Source: an uncultured Rhizobiaceae bacterium (GTDB lineage: Bacteria > Pseudomonadota > Alphaproteobacteria > Rhizobiales > Rhizobiaceae). From it: DNA of 64,000 bases. Made by a program: the position numbers and the translations under genes. Positions 1 through 8,215 of this stretch are shown here, one piece after another (the first letter of the stretch is position 1; every line of letters begins with the position of its first letter). The DNA lies in the NCBI GenBank assembly GCA_947259295.1, contig CAMYMG010000009.1:22573-86572 (forward strand). The letters run 5' to 3'. The notes below the pieces were generated by a model. That model searched no databases, was not told the origin of the DNA, and worked only from the letters and a program-made list of their open reading frames with translations.

Positions 1-750
1 ATTCCAAGTGTTGCCATCGACCTTCAGCGAAGAGCCAACGATGCAGCCATCCGCGATCCTGATCACGTCGGAGATTGTGGCATGCTTGACGCCGGTGTTG
101 GCCAGCACCGGTGTGTCGGGCAGCACCTTTTTAACGGCCTCGAGATCGCTCAGGGCCGCGGCCTCTCCGGTGATCTGGCCGGACACCAGGATGGCATCCG
201 GGATGCTCGAGAACACGGCGCTGCGGGCGCGGTCCGGCAGGCTGCGCTGGTCGAGAGAATGGGCGAATTCCGCCGATACGTTGTAGAGCAGCGCGAGGTC
301 CTGCCTGTGCAGGCGATCGCGGTAGCGCATCGCCTTGCCGGCATCCGGCGTCCACGGCCCCATGTCGGAAGCATAAGTGCCGGTGAAGATTTCGCGCACA
401 AAGGCCGCGCCCGAAGCGGCGGCCAGCGCGATCGAAGACATCGGGTCCCACAGCACATTGACGCCGAACGGCACCTTTATGCGGTCGCGCACCTTGCCGA
501 TCGCATACGCCATGGTCGCTGTTGAAGCGGTATCGACGGCGAATTCGTAGGGACGGTCGTTCTCGTTGCCGAACATGATCGCATCGAAACCCGCCTTCTG
601 CAGCGCATCGATATCTCTCGAAACGCCTTCGACCAGACCGTCGACACCGCGTTCGGCATCGAACAGCGGCGATCCGGGCAGAGCGCCGAAATGCACCATG
701 CCGATGACTGGCTTGCCAACGCCGAAAACCCGCCTGAAATTGTCAGTCAC
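1..750 (-). CDS. BtpA/SgcQ family TIM-barrel protein (partial, C-terminus beyond window)
   Basis: The gene reads off the left edge, so only about 250 N-terminal codons are visible. The translation follows the BtpA/SgcQ family: 'KPVIGMVHFGALPGSP' near the N-terminus, then 'FDAIMFGNENDRPY', 'VPFGVNVLWDP', 'FVREIFTGTYASDMGP' and, near the cut, 'GVKHATISDVIRIADG'. The family is a TIM barrel known from photosystem I biogenesis (BtpA) and a putative sugar operon (SgcQ); its reaction is not established. I prefer the GTG at 750 because GGAGGGG lies just upstream. An in-frame ATG at 762 would place that Shine-Dalgarno inside the gene. It lies 117 bp downstream of the AKR-Rid fusion on the same strand and probably belongs to the same leftward operon as the ABC transporter, so a role in catabolism of the imported compound is inferred. 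Confidence 0.85.
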   Translation of the reverse strand, partial: MTDNFRRVFGVGKPVIGMVHFGALPGSPLFDAERGVDGLVEGVSRDIDALQKAGFDAIMFGNENDRPYEFAVDTASTATMAYAIGKVRDRIKVPFGVNVLWDPMSSIALAAASGAAFVREIFTGTYASDMGPWTPDAGKAMRYRDRLHRQDLALLYNVSAEFAHSLDQRSLPDRARSAVFSSIPDAILVSGQITGEAAALSDLEAVKKVLPDTPVLANTGVKHATISDVIRIADGCIVGSSLKVDGNTWN

Positions 751-867
751 GACCCCTCCCATGTTGACTTGCGGATGCCACCGACGCATGGAGCCATGAC
801 CAGTGCTCCAGGTCGAAACCAGCAGATCTGTAGGCTATTTATCTCCTATCGTCTTCCAGGTTACAAC

Positions 868-2379
868 TTACACCCGCGCAGGATCGGCACGCCCATCCAA
901 GAAACTCTCGGCATCATCCGGCACCACCGCCTCGGCCTCGATCTCGACCGCGTAGTCGCCGATGAGGTCACCGGCCTCAACCATGGTATTGGCAGGCATG
1001 ATGTCGCCGAAGACCCGGCCATGCGCGCGCGAGACGGGCTCCCACTGCGCCGCGTCGCGCAGGTAGATGCGGGTGCGCACCATGTCGTCCATGCTGCCGC
1101 CGAGCGGTCTCAGCGAAGCGGCAATCTTGTCGAGAATATAGGTGGTCTGCGCGGCCGGGTCGCCCGGCGCCACGCAGCGGTCATTGCCATGCGTTGCCGT
1201 GGTGCCGGAAACGCGGATCGTGTCCTTGACCCTGACCGCCCGGCTGTAGCCGGCAACGGGTTCCCACACGCTGCCGGAAGAGACGCGGAACTGACCCGCC
1301 CGACCCGGTACGGATTCGGCGCTGTAGATCGAGGGCAGCGCATCGAGATGATGGCTGAGGTCGCCCGAGGCGGTGAGGTAGGGCGGCTTGCGGTACTCAT
1401 CGCCGCAATCGCCCGGGATCTGCACCGTCGCGGCGAATGCTTCCTCGAGACGGGCCTTGTCGTCGTCATCGAGCGCAAAGCCAAAGAGTTTCAGATTGTC
1501 GGAACGGTGCTCGCTCTCGCCGATGCGTGCGCCGATGATGGCTGCGGCGACGGCTTCATGCTCGAGCACCCACCGTGTGGCGACATTGGAGATCGAGACA
1601 CCGTGTTTCCTGCCGACATCGGCGGCAGCGGCAAGGATGCCCTGGAAACCCGCCCAGCCGCCGGCGACGTCGATGAAGCGCTTGTATTTCGAGCGGCTCC
1701 AGTCGGCGATGGTCTCGGGTTCGGCCTTGCCCAGCCACTTGTCAGAGAGAAAGCCGCCGCACAGCGTGCCGTAGGCGAGCAGCCGCACACCCCTCTCCAT
1801 GCAAAGCTTCGAGAGTTCGCCGGCGGCGCGGCGGTCGACCAGCGAGAAGGAGACCTGGTTGGTGGCCACCGGAATGCCGTCGGCCAGCGCGACCCGCAGA
1901 TGCGCGGCATCGAAATTGGTGACGCCGATGGCGCCGATCAGACCCTCGTCCTTCAGCCTGGCCATCTCGTGCAGCGCGTCGAGCCAGGCCGGGTGCTCGA
2001 AACTCCACCAGTGGAACTGCAGGAGGTCGACCTTGTCGACGCCGAGCCTGTCGAGCCGCTCCTGGACACCCTTGCGAACGATGTCTGGCGTCATCGGCCC
2101 CGGCTCGGGGCACCATTTGGTGAAGGCTGCGGGGCGGGCTCCGGCATCGGGATAGCGCGTCAGCAGGCGGCCGGTGATGATCTCGGCGCTGCCGTAATGA
2201 TCGGCCATGTCGAACGTGTCGAAGCCCGACCGGGCGTAGGCCTGGAGTGCGTCAGCGGCGGCTTCCGGATCGAGCGTCGTGCCGTTCTTCTCGAGGTCGG
2301 CGACCTGCCAGAGACCGCAGACCAGCCGGCTGATGGAAAGGCCTTCGCCAAGCGCGATGCGGTCAGGTGTTTGCGGCAT
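868..2379 (-). CDS. aldo/keto reductase fused to a C-terminal Rid (YjgF/YER057c/UK114) domain
   Basis: 503 residues, two domains. Residues about 1-330 are an aldo/keto reductase with the catalytic tetrad visible: Asp57 and Tyr62 ('FDMADHYG'), Lys88 ('FTKW') and His123 ('LLQFHWW'). Residues about 350-490 are a Rid-type domain ('DTIRVSGTTA', 'TRIYLRDAAQW', 'VEIEAEAVV'). The arginine that binds the substrate carboxylate in RidA (Arg105 of E. coli RidA, in 'FPARSCVEV') aligns with Asn464 here ('MPANTMVEA'), so imine/enamine deaminase activity is not expected. The ATG at 2379 overlaps the end of the preceding permease gene; the longer frame upstream is permease sequence. The NADPH-dependent reductase half is closely similar to the second AKR at 7063-8130, which suggests duplication inside one pathway. 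The substrate is unknown. Confidence 0.9.
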   Translation of the reverse strand: MPQTPDRIALGEGLSISRLVCGLWQVADLEKNGTTLDPEAAADALQAYARSGFDTFDMADHYGSAEIITGRLLTRYPDAGARPAAFTKWCPEPGPMTPDIVRKGVQERLDRLGVDKVDLLQFHWWSFEHPAWLDALHEMARLKDEGLIGAIGVTNFDAAHLRVALADGIPVATNQVSFSLVDRRAAGELSKLCMERGVRLLAYGTLCGGFLSDKWLGKAEPETIADWSRSKYKRFIDVAGGWAGFQGILAAAADVGRKHGVSISNVATRWVLEHEAVAAAIIGARIGESEHRSDNLKLFGFALDDDDKARLEEAFAATVQIPGDCGDEYRKPPYLTASGDLSHHLDALPSIYSAESVPGRAGQFRVSSGSVWEPVAGYSRAVRVKDTIRVSGTTATHGNDRCVAPGDPAAQTTYILDKIAASLRPLGGSMDDMVRTRIYLRDAAQWEPVSRAHGRVFGDIMPANTMVEAGDLIGDYAVEIEAEAVVPDDAESFLDGRADPARV

Positions 2380-3376
2380 TTTCGGTCTTCTCTTCGGTTG
2401 GAGCGGGAGCCGCGAAGCCACGGCGCAGCTTGCCGAGATGGCGTGACACGACGCTCTGTTCGCCCAGAATGCCGCGCGGGCGCAGCAGCAGGATGGTGCA
2501 GAGCGCAACGCCGATCATGACGATCTGAAGGGCGGCGGCGCGCGCCTGTTCGCCGGGCGGGAAGATCGAGGCGACGGCGCCGGCAGAGCCGGCCCAGATC
2601 GCCCAGACCAGAACCGCGCCGAGGATGGCGCCGCGATTGTTGCCCGAGCCGCCGACGATCAGCATGGCCCAGACCTGGAACGTCAGCATCGGCACGTAAT
2701 TGTCGGGCGCGATGAAGCCGATGAAATGCGCCTGCACGGCGCCGGCCAGTCCCATGATGCCGCCGCCGATGGCGAAGGCCTGGAGCCTGAAGCCGACGGC
2801 GCTCTTGCCGAGTGCGAGCGCGGCCGGTTCATCCTCGCGAATGGCGCGCAGGACGCGACCCCACGGGCTGCGCGCAAGCCGCTCGAGCACGAAGTAGAGC
2901 GCGACCACCAGCAGCGCGACGACGGCAAAATTGGCGAGGCTGAACAGCAGCTGCGTGGCTGCGAGTTCGGCGAAGGGGCGCGGAATGAAGCCGATGCCGA
3001 AGGGACCGCCGGTCAGCGCCTCGAGGTTCAGTGCGCAGAGTTGCACCACCACGGCGACACCGAAGGTCGCGATGGCAAGATAGTCGGCGCGCAGGCGGAT
3101 GGTCAGTGCGCCGATCAGAAACGAGACGATGCTGGTGATCGCCGCGCCGCCGATCCAGCCGACGACGATCGGCAGGCCGAAGCCGCCGATGCGGCCGGCC
3201 GTGTCGGGCGTCGTCAGCAGGGCCGAGACATAGGCGCCGATGGCGACGAAGCCGGCGATGCCGACATTGAACAGGCCGGTCTGGCCCCACTGCACGTTGA
3301 GGCCGAGACAGATGATGGCGTAGGTCAGCGCCATGGTCAGGAAGAAGGCGCCGTAGCTGATGAGTTCGACGTTCAT
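2363..3376 (-). CDS. branched-chain amino acid-type ABC transporter permease (LivM family)
   Basis: 337-residue inner-membrane permease with repeated hydrophobic segments and the LivM-family signature 'NVQWGQTGLFNVGIAGF' near residue 28. The cytoplasmic coupling region 'SPWGRVLRAIREDEPAALALG' near the middle is the EAA-like loop that contacts the ATPases. It starts at ATG 3376, overlapping the stop of the LivH-type permease by ATGA, and its own end overlaps the start of the AKR-Rid gene, so the operon is translationally coupled. In this family a LivH/LivM pair forms the channel for amino acids, amides or related small polar solutes. The substrate here is not necessarily a branched-chain amino acid, because the neighbours are reductases rather than amino-acid enzymes. 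Confidence 0.92.
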   Translation of the reverse strand: MNVELISYGAFFLTMALTYAIICLGLNVQWGQTGLFNVGIAGFVAIGAYVSALLTTPDTAGRIGGFGLPIVVGWIGGAAITSIVSFLIGALTIRLRADYLAIATFGVAVVVQLCALNLEALTGGPFGIGFIPRPFAELAATQLLFSLANFAVVALLVVALYFVLERLARSPWGRVLRAIREDEPAALALGKSAVGFRLQAFAIGGGIMGLAGAVQAHFIGFIAPDNYVPMLTFQVWAMLIVGGSGNNRGAILGAVLVWAIWAGSAGAVASIFPPGEQARAAALQIVMIGVALCTILLLRPRGILGEQSVVSRHLGKLRRGFAAPAPTEEKTENAANT

Positions 3377-4284
3377 TCGGGCCTCCCGAACAGGCCCTGG
3401 GGGCGCAGCAGGAGCACCAGCACAAGGATTATAAAGGCGATCGCGGCGCGCCATTCGGCGCCAATGAGCTGCACGGCGAAGGCCTCGGAAAGCCCGACGA
3501 TCAGGCCGGCCAGCATGGCACCGGGCACCGAGCCGATGCCACCGAGGATGGCGGCGGCGAACAGCGGCAGCAACAGGTCGAGGCCCATCTGCGGGCGGAT
3601 CTGTACAAGCAGGCCGGCACTGATGCCGGCAACGCAGGCAAGTGCCGCGCCGAGCAGCCAGACGATGCGGATGACCTTGCGTACCTCGATGCCGACAACG
3701 CCGGCGAGCTGCACATTCTCGCTGACGGCGCGCATCGATCGGCCGATGGAGGTGCGGGTGAGCAGAAGGTGCACGGCAATGACAAGAACCGCCGCGACGC
3801 CGAGCGACAGCAATTGGTCTGGCGTCGCCCGGATGCCGCCGCCGAGCGGCTGGGCGATCTGCAGGGCTGTGGTGAAATAGGCGGGCTTCGAGGTGAAGGT
3901 GAACTCGAGCAGGCTGCGCAGGGTCAGCGCCGCGCCGAAACTCGCCATGACCATGATGATGATCGAACTGCGCCTGTCGCGCAGCCGGCCGAACAGCAGC
4001 GCATCTACGAGCAGGGCAAGGCCGCCGTTCAGCACGATGGCGATTAGCGCGGCGATCGGCAGGGCCCAGCCGAAGGAGAAAGGTCCGATCGGCGTCAGAA
4101 GACCGCTGAAGAGCGCGCCCAGCGCACCGGCCACGGCAAGCGCGAAATAGGCGCCCCAAGCGACGAACTCGCCATGCGCGAAATTGGCAAAGCGCAGGAT
4201 CGAATAAGTCAGCGTCACGCCGATGGCGCCGAGGCCGATCATCGAACCGGCAATGAGCCCGTCCATCAGGGCCTGCGGATTCAT
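3373..4284 (-). CDS. branched-chain amino acid-type ABC transporter permease (LivH family)
   Basis: 303-residue integral membrane protein with about eight hydrophobic segments. LivH hallmarks are the N-terminal 'MDGLIAGSMIGLGAIGVTL', the 'FANFAHGEFVAWGAY' motif around residue 33 and the ATPase-coupling loop 'TSIGRSMRAVSENVQLAGVVG' in the middle. It partners with the LivM-type permease whose start overlaps its stop, and its own start overlaps the end of the LivF-type ATPase gene by ATGA. It is part of the leftward operon controlled from the intergenic region around 5.85-6.0 kb. Confidence 0.93.
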   Translation of the reverse strand: MNPQALMDGLIAGSMIGLGAIGVTLTYSILRFANFAHGEFVAWGAYFALAVAGALGALFSGLLTPIGPFSFGWALPIAALIAIVLNGGLALLVDALLFGRLRDRRSSIIIMVMASFGAALTLRSLLEFTFTSKPAYFTTALQIAQPLGGGIRATPDQLLSLGVAAVLVIAVHLLLTRTSIGRSMRAVSENVQLAGVVGIEVRKVIRIVWLLGAALACVAGISAGLLVQIRPQMGLDLLLPLFAAAILGGIGSVPGAMLAGLIVGLSEAFAVQLIGAEWRAAIAFIILVLVLLLRPQGLFGRPE

Positions 4285-5036
4285 GGCGACACCTCCGCGC
4301 GGTCGTGGCGGACGCCGAGATAGAGTTCGGCGACGAGCGGATCGTCAGCCAGGCCCTCGGCCGTGCCCTCGTGGCGAATTTCGCCTTCGACTAGGATGAC
4401 GGCGCGGTCGGCGATGGCGAGCGCCGCCTTCACGTTCTGCTCTACGAGGATGATGGTGACCCCCTGCGCATTGATTTCCTTCAACCGGGCAAAGACCTCG
4501 GCGACGATCTTCGGCGACAGGCCGGCCGATGGCTCGTCGAGGATCAGCACGGACGGTTCGACGATCAAAGCGCGCGCCACCGCCAGCATCTGGCGCTGGC
4601 CGCCGGACAGCTGGCCGGCACGGCGCGACGAATGGGCCGAAAGGTCGGGGAACATGTCGTAGAGGGCAGCGATGCGACCGGCGCGCCTTTCCTTGGGCAG
4701 GATGTCGGCTGCGAGCAGCAGGTTGTCGTTGATCGATAGGGTGGCGAAGATGTTTTCGGTTTGCGGCACGAAGGCCAGGCCGTGCCGGATCTTTTCGTGC
4801 GCCGGCACGGCGGTGATGTCTGCGCCGTCGAGCGCCATCGTGCCCGAGTGCACCGGGACAAGGCCGGCTATGGCTTTCACGAAGGTGGATTTGCCGGCGC
4901 CGTTCGGTCCAAGCACCACGACCAGTTCATCGGCCCGCACCGCGAAATCGACACCGCGCACGATCGGCAGGTCGCGCTCGTATCCGGCGACCAGGCCCTC
5001 GGTCGAAAGCACGACGGGCTTGACGACCTCCATCAT
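4281..5036 (-). CDS. ABC transporter ATP-binding protein (LivF family)
   Basis: 251-residue ATPase. The Walker A motif 'GPNGAGKST' is near residue 45, the signature 'LSGGQRQMLAVARAL' near 145 and Walker B 'VLILDEPSAGLSP' follows, with the switch histidine region 'ILVEQNV' near 195. The short N-terminus, absence of a regulatory C-terminal extension and the 'VPQTENIFATLS' Q-loop are typical of LivF. The ATG at 5036 overlaps the stop of the LivG-type gene (ATGA). The frame extends further upstream without similarity, so the longer version was not used. It supplies energy to the LivHM-type channel together with the LivG-type protein. Confidence 0.93.
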   Translation of the reverse strand: MMEVVKPVVLSTEGLVAGYERDLPIVRGVDFAVRADELVVVLGPNGAGKSTFVKAIAGLVPVHSGTMALDGADITAVPAHEKIRHGLAFVPQTENIFATLSINDNLLLAADILPKERRAGRIAALYDMFPDLSAHSSRRAGQLSGGQRQMLAVARALIVEPSVLILDEPSAGLSPKIVAEVFARLKEINAQGVTIILVEQNVKAALAIADRAVILVEGEIRHEGTAEGLADDPLVAELYLGVRHDRAEVSP

Positions 5037-5842
5037 GCGACACCGCCGAGATAGGCGTCGATGACAGCCTTGTCGCGCGCAACGTCCGATGGCTTTCCCT
5101 CTGTCAGATGTCGACCGCCGGCCATGACGACGACGCGGCTGCACAGCCGGGAGACCATCTCCATGTTGTGCTCGATCAGCAGGATCGACTTGCCCTGCCG
5201 GTTCAGGTCGAGAACGCGGTCGATGATCAGTTCCAGCAGCGTCGGATTGACCCCGGCAGCCGGTTCGTCAAGCAGGATAACCTGCGGGTCGGCCATCAGG
5301 ATGCGCGCCAGTTCGAGCAGCTTGCGCTGGCCGCCCGACAGGACCCGCGCCGGCTCGCCCTCGAGACGCGACAGGGTCACGAAATCGAGCAGCGACCGCG
5401 CCCTCTCGACCGAGGCACGCTCCTCGGCGGCGACGCGGCCAGGGCGCAGCAGGTTCATCCAGATGCGCTCGCCGGCCTGGTTCTGGGCGCCCGTCAGCAC
5501 GTTTTCCAGGACCGTCATCTCGGCGAAAGGCCGAGGGATCTGGAAGGTGCGGCCGAGGCCGCTGGCGATGCGTCTTTCCGGTCCGGCGCGCGTCAGGTCG
5601 CGGCCGGCCATGTCGATGCGGCCGGCCGTCGGCTTCAGGCTTCCGGCCAGAAGATTGAAGAGCGTCGTCTTGCCGGCGCCGTTCGGACCGATGAGGCCGA
5701 GCATCTCGCTCTGCCCGAGAGAAATCGACATGTCGTCGACGGCCAGCAGGCCACCGAATGCCTTCACCAGACCACGCGCCCGCAGCAGTGGCTTGCGCTC
5801 ACTGGCCGTCGGTTTGTCGCGGGCGCTGGCGGCTGGCTGCAT
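5033..5842 (-). CDS. ABC transporter ATP-binding protein (LivG family)
   Basis: 269-residue ATPase with Walker A 'GPNGAGKTT' near residue 54, signature 'VLSGGQRKLLELARILMAD' and Walker B 'VILLDEPAAGVNP'. The insertion after the Q-loop ('GLGRTFQIPRPFAEMTVLENVLTG') is characteristic of LivG rather than LivF. It is the first gene of the leftward transporter operon; the start at 5842 leaves 171 bp to the divergent GntR regulator. The following genes overlap end to end, so LivG-LivF-LivH-LivM and the AKR-Rid gene are almost certainly one transcript. The matching periplasmic binding protein is at 8216-9481 on the other strand. Confidence 0.93.
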   Translation of the reverse strand: MQPAASARDKPTASERKPLLRARGLVKAFGGLLAVDDMSISLGQSEMLGLIGPNGAGKTTLFNLLAGSLKPTAGRIDMAGRDLTRAGPERRIASGLGRTFQIPRPFAEMTVLENVLTGAQNQAGERIWMNLLRPGRVAAEERASVERARSLLDFVTLSRLEGEPARVLSGGQRKLLELARILMADPQVILLDEPAAGVNPTLLELIIDRVLDLNRQGKSILLIEHNMEMVSRLCSRVVVMAGGRHLTEGKPSDVARDKAVIDAYLGGVA

Positions 5843-5873
5843 TCCGTCTTCACCGAATTATTTGATACCTGAT

Positions 5874-5885
5874 GTTTGATCAAAC
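5874..5885. promoter_or_regulatory. candidate GntR operator, perfect 12-bp palindrome
   Basis: GTTTGATCAAAC is a perfect dyad in the 171-bp gap between the leftward transporter operon and the rightward GntR gene. FCD-subfamily GntR repressors commonly bind short AT-rich palindromes of this size between divergent genes, including their own. A second TTTGATA lies 14 bp to the left (5861-5867). On the minus strand the palindrome contains TTGATC, followed 17 bp later by TAATTC, a possible weak -35/-10 pair for the transporter operon. Function is inferred. Confidence 0.45.
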
Positions 5886-6013
5886 TTTACATCGTCTTGG
5901 TTTGCAACTAGATTTTTTACCAGTGCCGGTGTCTCGGCGTCACGATCACCAACGGCGGTTCGCATGTTCGATCGGCAATTCAGGCTCTGGCCTTCCCACC
6001 CGGTGCTCTTGCG

Positions 6014-6730
6014 ATGAGCCCGCGTGGTGCGCTTTCGCCGGTTGGCCGCGAGACACTGCACGACCGCGTCTATGCCGAGCTCAGGCGCTCCCTCATCCAC
6101 GGCATGTTCGACGCGGGCGCCATGCTGCGCATCCAGGATCTTGCCACGACTCTCGAGACCAGCACCATGCCGGTGCGCGAGGCGCTGGGCCGGCTGGTTT
6201 CCGAGCAGGCGCTGGAGGCGCTGCCCAACCGAACCGTGCGCGTTCCGGTCATCACCCTGGAACGGCTCGACGATCTGGCGCGCGCCCGCTGCCTGATCGA
6301 AGGCGAACTGACGGCGCTCGCGCTACCCAATCTGGGGCCGGAGAATTTCGAAACGCTGAGATCGCTGACGCTTGACTGCGAGGCGGCGTTCCGCAGCGAC
6401 GATCCCGACAAGGCGCACCTTACCTCCGAGCTCAATCACGCCTTCCACTATGCCGTCTATGGAGCGGCGCGCTCGGCGGTGCTGATCCCGATTGCCGAGA
6501 GCCTGTGGCTGCAGTCCGGCCCCTATGTGCGGGCGGCGGCGCAACTGCATGACGAGCAGCGCGACATTTCCGCGACCCATCATCACTGGGGATTGATCGA
6601 GGCGCTGGAAGCCGGGGACAGGGATGCCTCGGTCAAGGCGCTGACCGACGACATCACGCGATCCTTCAACCTGGTGCGGCGGCGCTTCGAAGATGAAATC
6701 GCCAACCGGGAGACACAGGCCTATGGCTGA
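6014..6730 (+). CDS. GntR family transcriptional regulator (FCD/FadR subfamily)
   Basis: 238 residues. An N-terminal winged helix-turn-helix covers residues about 15-80 ('DRVYAELRRSLIHGMF', 'TTLETSTMPVREALGRL'), followed by an all-helical FCD effector domain with candidate metal or ligand residues ('ELNHAFHYAVYG', 'HHHWGLIEALEAGD'). It is divergent from the ABC transporter operon and its stop overlaps the next gene, so it heads the rightward operon. The expected role is a repressor released by the transported compound or an early intermediate, acting on the palindrome at 5874-5885. The ATG at 6014 was chosen because it gives the usual short arm before the first helix. Confidence 0.92.
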   Translation: MSPRGALSPVGRETLHDRVYAELRRSLIHGMFDAGAMLRIQDLATTLETSTMPVREALGRLVSEQALEALPNRTVRVPVITLERLDDLARARCLIEGELTALALPNLGPENFETLRSLTLDCEAAFRSDDPDKAHLTSELNHAFHYAVYGAARSAVLIPIAESLWLQSGPYVRAAAQLHDEQRDISATHHHWGLIEALEAGDRDASVKALTDDITRSFNLVRRRFEDEIANRETQAYG

Positions 6731-7070
6731 GCAAAAGGACGACAGCTTCGAAATCTTCGACCTGCGCGTCGAGGTCGTGGCGCCGGAAGGCGCGCCGATC
6801 TATTGCGGCGCCAAGGTCGGCGACCATTTCGAGCTGCGGGGCGAGATGCTGCATCTGCCGCCCGGCCAGGGCATTTCGATCTATTCGCTGGCCTCGGTGC
6901 TGCCGCTGCTGGCGGCCAAGCAGCGGCCAAGCCACAGGAACGACTGGATGACGACCGACGCGGAAATCGCCTGCCCCGACCCGCATTGCGGCTCGCGGCT
7001 GCGCATAACCCGCCTCGGCCTGCGCAAATTCAGCCATGCAGAAACCACAGCGGTGCCACTCGATGACTGA
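6723..7070 (+). CDS. TIGR04076 family protein
   Basis: 115-residue soluble protein. The pattern of an N-terminal beta strand ('FDLRVEVVAPEGAPIYCGAKVG'-type region), the 'PPGQGISIYSLASVLPLL' helix, the 'NDWMTTDAEIACPDPHC' segment and a terminal 'RLRITRLGLRKF' strand matches the small TIGR04076 family, whose function is unknown. Cysteines at positions 28, 85 and 90 could bind metal, but this is not established. The ATG at 6723 overlaps the end of the GntR gene and the stop overlaps the next reductase start (ATGA), so it is co-translated with the aldo/keto reductase and most likely acts in the same pathway. Confidence 0.8.
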   Translation: MAEQKDDSFEIFDLRVEVVAPEGAPIYCGAKVGDHFELRGEMLHLPPGQGISIYSLASVLPLLAAKQRPSHRNDWMTTDAEIACPDPHCGSRLRITRLGLRKFSHAETTAVPLDD

Positions 7071-8130
7071 AACCCCCGACATGCAGCGCATTCGCCTCGC
7101 GCCCGACTACGAGATCTCGCGGGTGATCCGCGGGGGCTGGCAACTGGCGAGCGGCCACGGCGCGGTGAAAAGCGATGATCCGGTCGCCGACATGGTGGCC
7201 TTCGCCGATGCGGGCATCACCACCTTCGACTGCGCCGACATCTATACCGGCGTCGAGGAGACGATCGGCCACTTTCGCCTCCACTATCGCAACATGCGCG
7301 GCCAGGAGGCGCTCGAGCGCATCAAGGTGCACACCAAGTTCGTGCCCGATCTCGATATCCTCCCCGGCATCACAAGGCGCTATGTCGAAAGCGGGATCGA
7401 CGAGTCGCTGCGCCGGCTGAACATCGAGCGGCTCGACCTCGTGCAGTTGCACTGGTGGGACTACGACGCGCCGCGCTGGCTGGAAACGGCGCAGTGGCTG
7501 AACGAGCTGCGTATCGCCGGCAAGATCCACAAGGTTAGCGTGACCAACTTCGACACCGATAGCATGCTGGCCATGGTCGAAGGCGGGGTGCCGCTGACGT
7601 CCATGCAGGTTCAATACTCGCTGATCGACTCCCGGCCGGCGAGACGCATGGCGGCAGCGGCCGAAGCGAACGGCATCTCGCTGCTCTGCTACGGGACAGT
7701 GGCGGGCGGCTTTTTGGGAGATCGCTGGCTCGGACAGCCGGAACCGTCGGACTCGCTCGAGAACCGCTCGCTCATCAAATACAAGCTGATCATTGACGAT
7801 TTCGGCGGCTGGGACCGGTTCCAGGCCCTGCTCCGGACCCTGCGCCAGATCGCCGACCAGCACGGCGCTGACATCGCGACGGTGGCCAGCGCGGCCATGC
7901 TGACGCGGCCCGCGGTGGCAGGCGTCATCGTCGGTGCCCGGACGCGAGACCACCTGGCGTCGAATCTCGCCGTCTCCAGCATCGCGCTGACAGACCAGGA
8001 CCATGCCGAGATCGCCACAATGCTTGCCACCGCCAACGAGATCGAGGGCGACGTCTATACGCTCGAGCGCGACCGGCACGGCCGGCACGGCTCGGTGATG
8101 AAGTACAATCTGAACAAGGGAGCCGCCTGA
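7063..8130 (+). CDS. aldo/keto reductase
   Basis: 355-residue NAD(P)H-dependent reductase. The tetrad residues are Asp56 and Tyr61 ('TTFDCADIYTG'), Lys92 ('VHTKF') and His130 ('LVQLHWW'). It shares with the AKR half of the fusion at 868-2379 the rare 'HWW' after the catalytic histidine and matching segments 'SLIDSRPARRM' and 'LCYGTVAGGFLGDRWLGQPEP', so the two look like paralogues. It has no Rid domain. ATG 7063 overlaps the preceding stop; an in-frame ATG at 7036 and another at 7081 are alternatives. It probably reduces or oxidises a carbonyl/alcohol of the transported compound. Confidence 0.92.
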   Translation: MTETPDMQRIRLAPDYEISRVIRGGWQLASGHGAVKSDDPVADMVAFADAGITTFDCADIYTGVEETIGHFRLHYRNMRGQEALERIKVHTKFVPDLDILPGITRRYVESGIDESLRRLNIERLDLVQLHWWDYDAPRWLETAQWLNELRIAGKIHKVSVTNFDTDSMLAMVEGGVPLTSMQVQYSLIDSRPARRMAAAAEANGISLLCYGTVAGGFLGDRWLGQPEPSDSLENRSLIKYKLIIDDFGGWDRFQALLRTLRQIADQHGADIATVASAAMLTRPAVAGVIVGARTRDHLASNLAVSSIALTDQDHAEIATMLATANEIEGDVYTLERDRHGRHGSVMKYNLNKGAA

Positions 8131-8215
8131 GCGACCACGGATTGGGACTACCGGTTACTGCACTGAAACAACCAGCGGCGCTCCGGGAGAGCGTTCGAAA
8201 CCAAAGGGGAATGCC

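Noticed and set aside
691..2520. 609-codon plus-strand frame opposite the AKR-Rid gene
   Set aside because: It is the reverse of a high-GC gene with strong third-position bias. The minus-strand product has clear domains and this one has none.
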